A stretch of 64,000 nucleotides of DNA from PALSA-243 sp049522755. GTDB lineage: Bacteria; Acidobacteriota; Terriglobia; Bryobacterales; Bryobacteraceae. The first letter of the stretch is position 1; the number at the start of each line of letters is the position of its first letter. Below, piece by piece: positions 18,885 to 26,481 of this stretch. The stretch lies in assembly GCA_049522755.1 (NCBI GenBank), contig JBEKNN010000007.1, positions 1-64,000 of the forward strand. The letters are read 5' to 3'. Both the position numbers and the translations under genes were made by a program. The notes beneath the pieces were generated by a model. That model was not told where the DNA came from, did not search any database, and saw nothing but the letters and a program-made list of their open reading frames with translations.

Positions 18885-19439
18885 TCAAATCAATTGTTCC
18901 ATCAGCGAGACCAGGTATTCCTGGTCGAATGGCCCCGACCGATAGGTGCGTGGATCGAAAAAACGCCACATGCGCCGGTGTTTTTCCAAAGTAAAAAAGA
19001 TAAGCTGCTCTTCGATCAGGTCCTTATCCAGCAGCTCCTGATTGAAGGCGCGAACCGAACCCGCCAGCGTGTAGGGAATGCGGAACTCTTCCGTGGACAC
19101 TAACTCGGCAGTGGCGGCGTACTCCATCTGCAGGATCCGCCCCCGTACGCTGATCTGGATCAGGCATGCTGAATCGTCCCGAATGTGTGCGCCGCCGGAT
19201 GCCGCCGGATCGATCATAACCTCCGCCCGCGGCAGCAGACGGTTGAGCCCGGCCACAAACTCCGCGCAGATGGCGTATATCTCATCCGCGGCCGCGCTGC
19301 GCGTAGCTGTAATTTCGCGCTCGCGTTCCAGAGCCATTTCATCTTTTCCCGCCAGCGCCGCGATGCCTTCCGCCAACTTCTTGAGACGCGCATCCGCGGC
19401 CTGTGCGGCAGTCGCCGTACGCTTCATGGCTTCCAGCAT
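18885..19439 (-). CDS. Conserved-looking protein of unknown function, partner of an XRE regulator
   Basis: A 184-residue soluble protein. The first 50 residues (MLEAMKRTATAAQAADARLK onward) are likely to form a coiled coil or long helix. The rest is mixed alpha/beta with EEFRIPYTLAGSVRAFNQEL and HRRMWRFFDPRTYRSGPFDQ. No signal peptide or catalytic motif is visible. It starts 17 bases after the XRE gene stop on the same strand, so the two are probably cotranscribed. I do not recognise the family. A toxin-like or sensor role beside the regulator is possible but unsupported. Confidence 0.7.
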   Translation of the reverse strand: MLEAMKRTATAAQAADARLKKLAEGIAALAGKDEMALEREREITATRSAAADEIYAICAEFVAGLNRLLPRAEVMIDPAASGGAHIRDDSACLIQISVRGRILQMEYAATAELVSTEEFRIPYTLAGSVRAFNQELLDKDLIEEQLIFFTLEKHRRMWRFFDPRTYRSGPFDQEYLVSLMEQLI

Positions 19440-19456
19440 AGCCTGCCGGCGCCCGG

Positions 19457-19699
19457 TTACTTCACAAGCTCGCTGCGATTAATGAGATCGAGAAGATCCA
19501 GGTCCATTTCCCTTAGAATCGCATCGGCGTTCTTCCAGGAGAACAACCGCTTTCCTTTTAGTGTGTTATGGATATGCGGTTGCGAAATTCCGGTTCTTCG
19601 TGCCAGCCCGCGCTCGGTGACCGCCCCACTCTGGACGCATTTGTTGAGGTAACGAATCAGCGCGCCGTGGAGGTCGTGAAAGGTCATTTGAGATCGCAA
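19457..19699 (-). CDS. XRE-family helix-turn-helix regulator
   Basis: An 80-residue protein that is almost wholly a Cro/C1-type DNA-binding domain: TERGLARRTGISQPHIHNTL holds the helix-turn-helix, followed by KNADAILREMDLDLLDLINR. The start is 19699 or the internal ATG at 19687. Upstream is an AT-rich divergent promoter region with two related TTAAG-type dyads, good candidates for autoregulation. It is cotranscribed with the unknown gene 18885-19439. Confidence 0.85.
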   Translation of the reverse strand: MRSQMTFHDLHGALIRYLNKCVQSGAVTERGLARRTGISQPHIHNTLKGKRLFSWKNADAILREMDLDLLDLINRSELVK

Positions 19700-19909
19700 A
19701 ACTATATTTCTACAGGAAATAGGGGCGCACTGAAAAGACCTAAATTCCGCGTGAAATTAAGTAGCTTAACGATAAGATAAAATCCAATCTAAGTGAGCTT
19801 AAAATATTGAAGCCATTAGATTTTGTTAGTAAATGATAATACTAGTACGGTTAGTATATAGTGATAACTTATTTCTTATATTGTTGACGCATTTCAAATA
19901 GGAGATAGA
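19700..19909. promoter_or_regulatory. AT-rich divergent control region with two related dyads
   Basis: This 210-base region is strongly AT-rich against a GC-rich background. At 19757-19769 is TTAAGTAGCTTAA, a perfect 5-base inverted repeat. At 19790-19801 is TAAGTGAGCTTA, with the same half-site. Their centres are about 32 bases apart, close to three helical turns. They lie between the XRE gene and the divergent gene at 19910. I infer operators, but no binding data exist here. Confidence 0.5.
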
Positions 19910-20518
19910 GTGGGGTACAGTGATTGCGGGTCAGCCGAGGCTGTCCTGCGGAAAGACATTCTCATGCTGCTAAACCAATCCAACGCTATCGGCCTTGCCA
20001 AGGTGTCGTGCTCGTTATGTCACGGCATCGGTGTCCGTATGATTCGCACTGACACCGAAGTTCCCTGCAATTGCATTTTTCGCGCGATCTTTCGAGCGTG
20101 CTTGAACCGTTTCCGGCAGTGCACCATTTCCGCCGAGCATATCGGTTCCGTCTCGCTGGAGTTCTGCCGGGGAAGTGAAGGCCGGCGAATCTACTCCCGC
20201 AAGCAGCAGGAATTCGCCGCCGACTTCTGCCTGGTCAGCCGCCGTACGCTGGACGAAACCGAGCATATTGTTTTCAAGTACCACTTTCTTCTGGGCGCGG
20301 ATTGGAGCCTGTGCTGCCGCCAGTTAAAGTTAGACCGCGGTAGTTTCTTCCACATGGTCTACCGCATCGAACAGAAGCTGGGACGAATCTTCTGCGAATT
20401 GAAGCCGTATGCGCTCTACCCGCTCAACGAGTATTTCGGAGGACTCATTCGCCGCAAGCCGGTGAGCATCTTTCGGGAGCCGGTGAGCCAATCGTTCCTT
20501 CCGCCCATGGCCGCGTAG
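19910..20518 (+). CDS. Cys-rich protein with zinc-ribbon-like N-terminus, function unknown
   Basis: A 202-residue protein starting at GTG, supported by AGGAG five bases upstream. The N-terminal half has SCSLCHGIG (Cys34, Cys37) and PCNC (Cys53, Cys55), spaced like a treble-clef or ribbon zinc site. Further Cys residues follow (RACLNRFRQC). The C-terminal half (TLDETEHIVFKYHFLLGADW, then RQLKLDRGSFFHMVYRIEQK) has the rhythm of a sigma region 4-like helix-turn-helix, in which a helix ending before LDRGSFF would read DNA. I do not recognise a named family. It is divergent from the XRE gene across the AT-rich region. Confidence 0.75.
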   Translation: MGYSDCGSAEAVLRKDILMLLNQSNAIGLAKVSCSLCHGIGVRMIRTDTEVPCNCIFRAIFRACLNRFRQCTISAEHIGSVSLEFCRGSEGRRIYSRKQQEFAADFCLVSRRTLDETEHIVFKYHFLLGADWSLCCRQLKLDRGSFFHMVYRIEQKLGRIFCELKPYALYPLNEYFGGLIRRKPVSIFREPVSQSFLPPMAA

Positions 20519-20588
20519 GCCGTCAAGACGAAACATGCGGCGGGGCCATCTGTAACTTCGGCGTACAATTAAGATCGAAACCCGCCGG

Positions 20589-21587
20589 ATGGATCAGCTC
20601 ACCCACACTCTGACAGGCCTCTTTCTAAGCCGCGCCGGGCTGAACCGATGGACTCCGCGCGCTTCTGCGATCCTCATGCTAGCCGCCAATGCGCCGGATA
20701 TCGACATCGTTAGCGCCGCCGGCGGCTCGCTGAATTACCTTCACTACCACCGCCATCTCACGCATTCGTTGGCCGCCATGCCGGTTATGGCAATGCTGCC
20801 GGTGTTGTTGGTTCGCGGCGTGACTCGCAAGCCGGTCCACTGGCTGGGCGCGTTTTTCGCCGCGCTGATCGCCGTGGCGTCGCACCTGCTGCTCGATTGG
20901 ACCAATAGCTACGGCATTCGCTTGTTGCTGCCGTTCTCGGGCCAATGGCTGCGGCTCGATTGGACCAACGTGGTGGATGTGTGGATTTGGGCGGTGCTGC
21001 TGCTGGGCCTCGCCGGTCCGTTTCTGGCGCGGCTGGTGGGGTCTGAGATCGGCTCCGGCACTCTGCGCCAGCGTTACCCCGGCCGCGGTTTCGCGGTCTT
21101 TGCGCTCGGTTTCCTGCTGCTTTATAACTGTAGCCGGGGAACGCTGCACGGGCGGGCGGCAGCGGAGCTGCAAACCAGAATCTACGGCGAATCGGCGCCG
21201 CTGCGCGTTGCGGCGCTGCCCAACGCCGCGAATCCTTTGGATTGGCGCGGCCTCGTAGAGACCCCCGAATCGTATGCCGTAGTGGACTTAAACCTGGCGG
21301 GGCAGTTCGACCCCATGCGCGCCCAAATCTTCCACAAACCCGATCCCAGCCCCGCCATCGATGCCGCCACCCACTCTGCAGCCTTCCAACAATTCCTGGG
21401 CTTCTCCCAATTCCCGCTGTGGCGCGTGACCCCCGCGGACGAGCCCGAGAACAGCACGCTGGTGGAAATCATGGATATGCGCTTCGGCTCGCCGCTGGCC
21501 CCAGGCTTCATGGCAAGCGCTCTGGTGGATTCCCGCCTTCGCGTCCTGCGGACATGGTTTCAATTCGGCGTCATCCGGCCCCGGTGA
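20589..21587 (+). CDS. YdjM-type metal-dependent membrane hydrolase
   Basis: A 332-residue inner-membrane protein. The N-terminal MDQLTHTLTGLFLSRAGLNR, the NAPDID segment and LHYHRHLTHSL are the signature of the DUF457/YdjM family, whose His and Asp residues are thought to bind metal. Four to five transmembrane helices lie in the first 180 residues. The C-terminal 140 residues form a periplasmic or soluble domain. The substrate is unknown. Length is typical for the longer bacterial members. Confidence 0.88.
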   Translation: MDQLTHTLTGLFLSRAGLNRWTPRASAILMLAANAPDIDIVSAAGGSLNYLHYHRHLTHSLAAMPVMAMLPVLLVRGVTRKPVHWLGAFFAALIAVASHLLLDWTNSYGIRLLLPFSGQWLRLDWTNVVDVWIWAVLLLGLAGPFLARLVGSEIGSGTLRQRYPGRGFAVFALGFLLLYNCSRGTLHGRAAAELQTRIYGESAPLRVAALPNAANPLDWRGLVETPESYAVVDLNLAGQFDPMRAQIFHKPDPSPAIDAATHSAAFQQFLGFSQFPLWRVTPADEPENSTLVEIMDMRFGSPLAPGFMASALVDSRLRVLRTWFQFGVIRPR

Positions 21588-21652
21588 TTTTCCTCCGGTT
21601 CTAAGAGGTTTCACCGATTCCTCTTCCGCCCGTTCTCGTCCAGAATGAAATC

Positions 21653-21997
21653 ATGCAGTCCCACCCATCAGCCGTACTGGACCGTGAGCAACTTCGCGAC
21701 ATCACCATGGACGACGAGGATCTCATGAAGGAAATCCTCGCGGTGCTGGTGGATGACACCTCGACCCAGATCCCCAAGCTGGAATCGGCGGTGCGCGAGT
21801 CCGATTCCAACCTTTGCATGCGGTTGGCGCATTACTGCAAAGGCGCCTGCAGCAATGTGGGCGCAAACGCGGCGGCGGCGGTATTCCGGGACATCGAGCG
21901 GCAAGCGAGAGACCTGGAATTCCAGCGATGCACCGCCTCGCTGGCGGCGCTGGCAACGGAAATGGACCGTCTGCGGGCCGAGGTTACCACCTTTTAG
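21653..21997 (+). CDS. Hpt domain phosphotransfer protein
   Basis: A 114-residue protein consisting of one histidine phosphotransfer domain. The motif RLAHYCKGACSNVGA places the phospho-accepting histidine at residue 60, with the usual Lys three residues on and Gly-Ala behind. Such stand-alone Hpt proteins shuttle phosphate between hybrid kinases and response regulators. No kinase or regulator gene is nearby, so its partners are encoded elsewhere. Confidence 0.9.
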   Translation: MQSHPSAVLDREQLRDITMDDEDLMKEILAVLVDDTSTQIPKLESAVRESDSNLCMRLAHYCKGACSNVGANAAAAVFRDIERQARDLEFQRCTASLAALATEMDRLRAEVTTF

Positions 21998-22020
21998 CGG
22001 GCCGTATATCCAATTCGACG

Positions 22021-22380
22021 CTACGGCTTTATAGCGGAGAGCAGCGCCTTCACCGCATCGGCGCACAACACGGCAGCGTGCTTCGATTCCGCGGGCAGCC
22101 CGCCCACGGCGGCATCCACTATCGCGGGCTTGAAGGCGGCTATCTGCACCCGGCTCTTGCCGGTGAGCCACTCGGTAAGCGCCGACCCGGCCGCGATGGA
22201 AGCGGTGCATCCGCGCACCTTATAACGCACCTCGGCCGCGACGCCGTCCTCAAACCGCGCCGCGAGGCGCATGATGTCGCCGCACGCCGGATTCGAAGCC
22301 TCTATGGTGACCGCCGGCGGAGGAAGCTCGCCGACATTGCGCGGATTCTGAAAGTGATCGAGCAGCCGTTGCGGGTACAT
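22021..22380 (-). CDS. IscU/NifU-like iron-sulfur scaffold protein
   Basis: A 119-residue protein with the three scaffold cysteines in context: NPACGD, VRGCTAS and VLCADA. The N-terminal YPQRLLDHFQNPRNVGELPP is typical of IscU/SufU N-terminal domains. It would assemble Fe-S clusters in the cytoplasm. No other isc or suf gene is adjacent. It is convergent with the Hpt gene and divergent from the Nudix gene. Confidence 0.9.
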   Translation of the reverse strand: MYPQRLLDHFQNPRNVGELPPPAVTIEASNPACGDIMRLAARFEDGVAAEVRYKVRGCTASIAAGSALTEWLTGKSRVQIAAFKPAIVDAAVGGLPAESKHAAVLCADAVKALLSAIKP

Positions 22381-22407
22381 GCTTAGGATCTATGCTCCAA
22401 TATTGCC

Positions 22408-22794
22408 ATGGTCCAAGTGGTGGCGGCGATTATTGAACGCGAGGGGCGCATCCTGATCGGCCAGCGCCAGGCCGAGCAATCGCACGCCCTAAAATGGGAA
22501 TTTCCCGGCGGCAAAGTGGAGCCCGGTGAGACGCCGGAGGGCGCGCTGGCCCGCGAATTGGAAGAGGAGCTGACCATCCGCGATGCGCGTGGCTCTGAAA
22601 TTACCCGTTACGAGTTCGCTTATCCCGGCAAGAACCCCATCGCGCTGATCTTCTACCGCGTGACCGAATTCGAAGGCGAGCCGCAAAACCTGATCTATCG
22701 TGAAATGCGCTGGGAGCCGCGTCCGAAGCTGGCCACATTCGATTTCGTCGAAGGCGACCGCGCGTTCCTAAGCACATTTTCCGCCACAGTATAA
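22408..22794 (+). CDS. MutT-like Nudix hydrolase
   Basis: A 128-residue protein with a full Nudix box, GGKVEPGETPEGALARELEE followed by EL. The N-terminal VVAAIIEREGRILIGQRQ and the KWEFPGG segment match 8-oxo-dGTP diphosphatases of the MutT group. It probably cleanses oxidised nucleotides. A TATAAT box sits at its very end (22790-22795) and may serve the next gene. Confidence 0.92.
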   Translation: MVQVVAAIIEREGRILIGQRQAEQSHALKWEFPGGKVEPGETPEGALARELEEELTIRDARGSEITRYEFAYPGKNPIALIFYRVTEFEGEPQNLIYREMRWEPRPKLATFDFVEGDRAFLSTFSATV

Positions 22795-22810
22795 TCGGGG
22801 TGTTGTCTTT

Positions 22811-23539
22811 GTGGTGGCATGGTGGTGTGGTCGCATGGTGTCGTGGCGCACGCACTTTTGCGTGCCGCGTTCACAATCGTGTGAACGCGTCTTAGCGGCC
22901 GTCTCCGCCGCGTTCGCGCAACCCTCGCCGCAAGGCGTCAATTTCTACTCGATCGAAAAGGAAATCGAGCTCGGGAAACAACTGGCGGCTGATACGCAGA
23001 CGTCACAGCAGGCGCAGCTCGACGCGCGCCTCCAGGCGATCGGGGACAAGCTCGCCGCCGGGACCGACGGCGCTTTTCAATATCGCTTCTTCGTGTACTC
23101 CAACGTAACTCCGCAGTTCGATCCGATCGCGCTGCCCGGCGGGCCGGTCTTTGTGGCGCAGAGTATGCTTTCCGCCGACGACGCAGAAACGGCGGCTATT
23201 CTCGCCCATGCGATCGCGCACATCGCGCTGCGGCACTACACCCGTGAGCTGACTCGGCGCGAGATCGGCGCGACCGCATCGGCCAACACGATGGGCGCGA
23301 CCAACGACTCCGTCCGGCTGGCGTCGAAAAACTATAACGCGCAATCGAATACCAATTTCGAATTCGATGCCGACAGGTTCGCCGTCAAACTCATGATCGA
23401 TGCAGGATACGACCCGCAGGCTCTGGTCCGCTGGTTGGAATCGTTTCCCGTCCCTAAAACGAACCTTGCGCTTGGCGACCAGCCCGCTCCCGGACGCCGC
23501 ATCCAGGCGGCGCAGCAAGCCATCCGAGCCGCGCAATAG
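22811..23539 (+). CDS. M48-like protein without catalytic glutamate; repeat-derived N-terminus
   Basis: A 242-residue protein from GTG 22811; the in-frame ATG at 22835 is an alternative. IALPGGPVFVAQSML is the M48 core, but the zinc motif reads HAIAHIALRH where HExxH is expected, so the catalytic Glu is Ala. The third ligand region (NFEFDADRFAVKLM) is kept. It may therefore bind zinc without cleaving peptides. The N-terminus WRTHFCVPRSQSCER is encoded by a palindromic repeat (22843-22889) and leads straight into a signal-peptide end, LAAVSAAFAQ. A TATAAT box at 22790-22795 could drive it. Confidence 0.8.
   Translation: MVAWWCGRMVSWRTHFCVPRSQSCERVLAAVSAAFAQPSPQGVNFYSIEKEIELGKQLAADTQTSQQAQLDARLQAIGDKLAAGTDGAFQYRFFVYSNVTPQFDPIALPGGPVFVAQSMLSADDAETAAILAHAIAHIALRHYTRELTRREIGATASANTMGATNDSVRLASKNYNAQSNTNFEFDADRFAVKLMIDAGYDPQALVRWLESFPVPKTNLALGDQPAPGRRIQAAQQAIRAAQ
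22843..22889 (+). repeat. Palindromic repeat inside the signal-peptide codons of the M48-like gene
   Basis: Begins GTGGCGCACGCACTTTTGCG and contains the GCGTTCACAATCGTGTGAAC core of the family found at 2340, 4641 and 15170. It is read in frame as part of the protein N-terminus. Confidence 0.85.
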
Positions 23540-23543
23540 GTGG

Positions 23544-24005
23544 TTACCTGCGCACTTGCGCGCCTTCAGGCAGTACCGACGACGGCGGCCCGCCCGGGCG
23601 GTCATCGTCGGCGGAAAATGTGCGGCCAATCGCGGCCTGCCCTCCGAACAACGGGAAGTAATCTGACCAGACATGCGCCGCCCCCAACTGCCCATCGGCC
23701 GTTCCGCCGTCGTAAGCGGCGATCAGGTCGAAAGCCCTCGTGGTTTGCCGCCAGACGTTGAAGTTCAACACCGAGGTCAACGCCAGCATCCCGCCCGGCG
23801 ATTTGACCATCACCCGCACTAGCCGGTCCGCCTCGGGATAGGGCAGCGGCTTAAGCAGCACCGCGTTGACCACCGAGAAGACCGCAGAGTTTGCGCCCAT
23901 GCCCAACGCAATCACCGCCAGCGCCGTAGCCGTGAAGCCCGGCGAGCGGCCGAGCATTCCCAACCCATGGCGGACATCGCGCGCGGGGCGTTCCCAGAAG
24001 CTCAT
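23544..24005 (-). pseudogene. N-terminal remnant of a MacB-like ADOP permease
   Basis: The first 154 codons of a permease that is normally about 800 residues long. ARDVRHGLGMLGRSPGFTAT, then a transmembrane helix with ALGMGANSAVFSVVNAVLL and KPLPYPEADRLVRV, are characteristic of acidobacterial duplicated orphan permeases. The middle is shortened after IAAYDGG, and the frame ends after FSADDDRPGGPPSSVLPEGA. No downstream FtsX domain remains, so it is a decayed gene. It is convergent with the M48-like gene, 4 bases away. Confidence 0.85.
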
Positions 24006-24111
24006 CACGCGCAGAATAGCAATCCGGCTTCCATGCAACTCGCGGAATCAAGGCCCACGCCGGGCTTCCGGCTGTACGCCTATGGGATTGCCTGCCCGTT
24101 GGTGAGACGCC

Positions 24112-24891
24112 TCAACCCCACTTCGTCCACCGCCGAACCACGCCCCAGCTCGGATCGGGCCCGGCGACCGGCGTCTGGATCACCCCCACCTTTGCGTAGT
24201 AAGCGTGGATCGACTGGTCGCCGGGAACCGCCGGCGACGCCTTGGTATACGCTGCGCTTCCCGTGGCGAGCCCGACGTGATGGCCGTTGGCCGTGTATAA
24301 GATGTCCGCGGGCAGAATGTCGACCTGGGTAATTGGCGTCTGGCTGCCGGGCTTCGGCCAGATCTGCTCCGCGACGTTCTTCATGATCGTACCGGGCGGC
24401 AGGATCGCCGGACCCAATACCGTTCGAAAGCAAGCCCGCACGAAGCTGGCGCAATCGAAGTGCATCTTGTTTTTGCACGCCTCGCCGTACACCGCCGCCG
24501 ACGCGCTGGGGTTGACCGTATCGCCGTCCAGGTAGTAGCGCGGAAACAGGAAAGCCGCCGCGTCCACTGTCGCCAGGGCCGCCTCGCTCGACCCGGTCCA
24601 TTGTGTCCGCACCGCGGTTTTGGCGCAGCGCCCGGCGCAAAAGTGCGTCCCATCGGTGGAGGCCGCCAGCACGTGCCGCTTGGTCACGTCCGTGCTGAAG
24701 TTGTTGGCGGCCAGTGGAACCACGCCGGAATCCGGCGCGCCCCAGTAATAGTGTGTGCCATTCTGCAAAAGTCCCAACGCCACGTTGACCACTCGCAAAC
24801 GTAACGCCAATTCCTGATCGGAAACCGCCATGTCTTCCTCCGCAAAACTACCGTCACTCCCTGGATAAGGCAGAACGCGATTCACAGTCAA
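24112..24891 (-). CDS. NlpC/P60-like cysteine peptidase superfamily protein
   Basis: A 259-residue protein (or 239 residues from the internal ATG at 24831). KMHFDCASFVRACFRTVLG carries a Cys in the position of the NlpC/P60 nucleophile. DILPADILYTANGHHVGLAT supplies the His strand typical of the fold. The N-terminal half is rich in aromatic residues (HYYWGAPDSG) and has no signal peptide that I can see. It could act on peptidoglycan or on other amides. The call rests on these two motifs and should be read as superfamily level only. Confidence 0.6.
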   Translation of the reverse strand: MTVNRVLPYPGSDGSFAEEDMAVSDQELALRLRVVNVALGLLQNGTHYYWGAPDSGVVPLAANNFSTDVTKRHVLAASTDGTHFCAGRCAKTAVRTQWTGSSEAALATVDAAAFLFPRYYLDGDTVNPSASAAVYGEACKNKMHFDCASFVRACFRTVLGPAILPPGTIMKNVAEQIWPKPGSQTPITQVDILPADILYTANGHHVGLATGSAAYTKASPAVPGDQSIHAYYAKVGVIQTPVAGPDPSWGVVRRWTKWG

Positions 24892-25002
24892 GTGGAGTAG
24901 TCCCAGTTTCCTGTTCGATCGGGAACAGTACTGCTGGGCGTTGCACTACCGCAACGTAGGAGATTGGTGATATGGTGGCGCTACCCGGAATGGGAGAACC
25001 TG

Positions 25003-25737
25003 ATGCGCATCGCGATCGTATCCGACATCCACGGCAACCGGACGGCGTTTGAGGCAGTCCTTGCGGATCTGCGGCAAACGTCTCCCGATTTAGTTCTGCA
25101 CGGCGGCGATCTGGCGGACGCCGGATCGAGTCCCGCCGAGATTGTGGATCGCATTCGCGATCTCGGCTGGCAAGGCGTGCTCGGCAATACGGATGAAATG
25201 CTTTTCAAGCCCGAGTCGCTGACCGATTATGCGATGCAATCTCCCCAGATGCAGCCGCTTCTCGCCACCATCCATGAGATGGCGGCAGCGACCTGTGGAG
25301 CGTTGGGAGAAGAGCGCCTCGCCTGGCTGAGCGCCCTGCCGCACACTCAGGTTCACGGTCCGATGGCGCTGGTACATGCCAGTCCCGAGAGTGTCTGGCG
25401 CGCGCCCGCGCACACGGCGAGCGACGCCGAGCTGGAGTCGGTTTACGCGCCGCTCGGCCGGCCCATTGCCATCTACGCGCACATCCATCGACCGTACATT
25501 CGGAGCGTTTCAGGAATGGGCCATTCTGCAATGATGCTTGCCAACACAGGCAGCGTCAGTCTTTCTTACGACGGCGATCGCCGCGCCGCATATCTCTTGC
25601 TGGACGATTCCCAGCCGGCAATCCGGCGCGTAGAGTATGACGTGGCCAAAGAGATTAAAGCGCTGTCCACTTGTACTCTTCCCCACGCCAATTGGGTTGC
25701 GAAAATGCTGGCCAGCGCCAGCCCCCAAATGCCGTAA
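25003..25737 (+). CDS. Metallophosphoesterase
   Basis: A 244-residue calcineurin-like phosphoesterase. MRIAIVSDIHGNRTAFEAVL carries the DxH metal motif, LVLHGGDLADAG the GD motif, GVLGNTDEM the GN(H/T)D motif and IYAHIHRPYIR the second His pair; the closing TGSVSLSYDGDRRAAYLLLD matches YfcE/YvnB-like enzymes. The ATG at 25003 has GGGAGA at proper spacing and begins at the family N-terminus, so I prefer it to an upstream in-frame start. The substrate cannot be told from sequence. Confidence 0.9.
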   Translation: MRIAIVSDIHGNRTAFEAVLADLRQTSPDLVLHGGDLADAGSSPAEIVDRIRDLGWQGVLGNTDEMLFKPESLTDYAMQSPQMQPLLATIHEMAAATCGALGEERLAWLSALPHTQVHGPMALVHASPESVWRAPAHTASDAELESVYAPLGRPIAIYAHIHRPYIRSVSGMGHSAMMLANTGSVSLSYDGDRRAAYLLLDDSQPAIRRVEYDVAKEIKALSTCTLPHANWVAKMLASASPQMP

Positions 25738-25875
25738 ACAGCGCGCTCCCAGCATTGTGTTCCGTGCGGGGACGCTCTACTTCGCCTTGACATCCGTGTG
25801 GGGCCGCTTGCACCGGTATCCTACACTCTGGTATAAAACGCTAGTCGCCGCTTGCGCTCGAGCGGCTTCGGTCAA

Positions 25876-26481
25876 ATGCCCGAGAAGAAGAAAAGTACCG
25901 CCAGGAAATCCACCGAGAGGCGTATGACGAATCCGCAGGCCACTGCAGCCGTGAAATCCTCAGAACCCGTTGGCGCCATCGCAGCGCCGCCCTTGAACGG
26001 ACAAAATCAATTGAGCAGTTTCGAAGCCGCCATGAAGCTATTTCATACGCGGAACATGAAACAGGCGCGCGAATTGTTCGAACAGGCGGCGCGGGGCCCG
26101 GAGCGGGATGTGGCGCAGCGGTCGCGGCTGCACATCGCGATGTGCGACCGGCGCCTGGAACAGGCGGGCGTCAGTTTGCGATCGGCCGACGACTACTACA
26201 CCTACGGCATCGCGCTGCTGAACTCGCGCAAGATCGTGGAAGCGCGGACGCATCTGGAACAGGCTCTCCGTCTGGCGCCGGAGGCCGACCATATTCATTA
26301 TGCGGTGGCGGCGGCGCAGGCCCTCAATGGCGATCTGACCGGTGCGCACGAGCACCTCAAGCGCGCTATCGAAATAGAGCCGCGGAACCGGCTTCACGCT
26401 CGCCAGGACACGGATTTCGCGCACCTGGCGCATCAGGCGCCGTTCGAGGCGCTGCTCTATCCCGATAAGAAGAGCTGGTAG
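25876..26481 (+). CDS. TPR protein preceding yvcK
   Basis: A 201-residue protein. A Lys/Thr-rich N-terminal tail (PEKKKSTARKSTERR) precedes three to four TPR-like helix pairs, such as FHTRNMKQARELFEQAARGP and NGDLTGAHEHLKRAIEIEPR. No signal peptide is present. Its TAG overlaps the GTG of yvcK (TAGTG), so translation is coupled. The likely role is as a scaffold; no partner can be named. Confidence 0.8.
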   Translation: MPEKKKSTARKSTERRMTNPQATAAVKSSEPVGAIAAPPLNGQNQLSSFEAAMKLFHTRNMKQARELFEQAARGPERDVAQRSRLHIAMCDRRLEQAGVSLRSADDYYTYGIALLNSRKIVEARTHLEQALRLAPEADHIHYAVAAAQALNGDLTGAHEHLKRAIEIEPRNRLHARQDTDFAHLAHQAPFEALLYPDKKSW

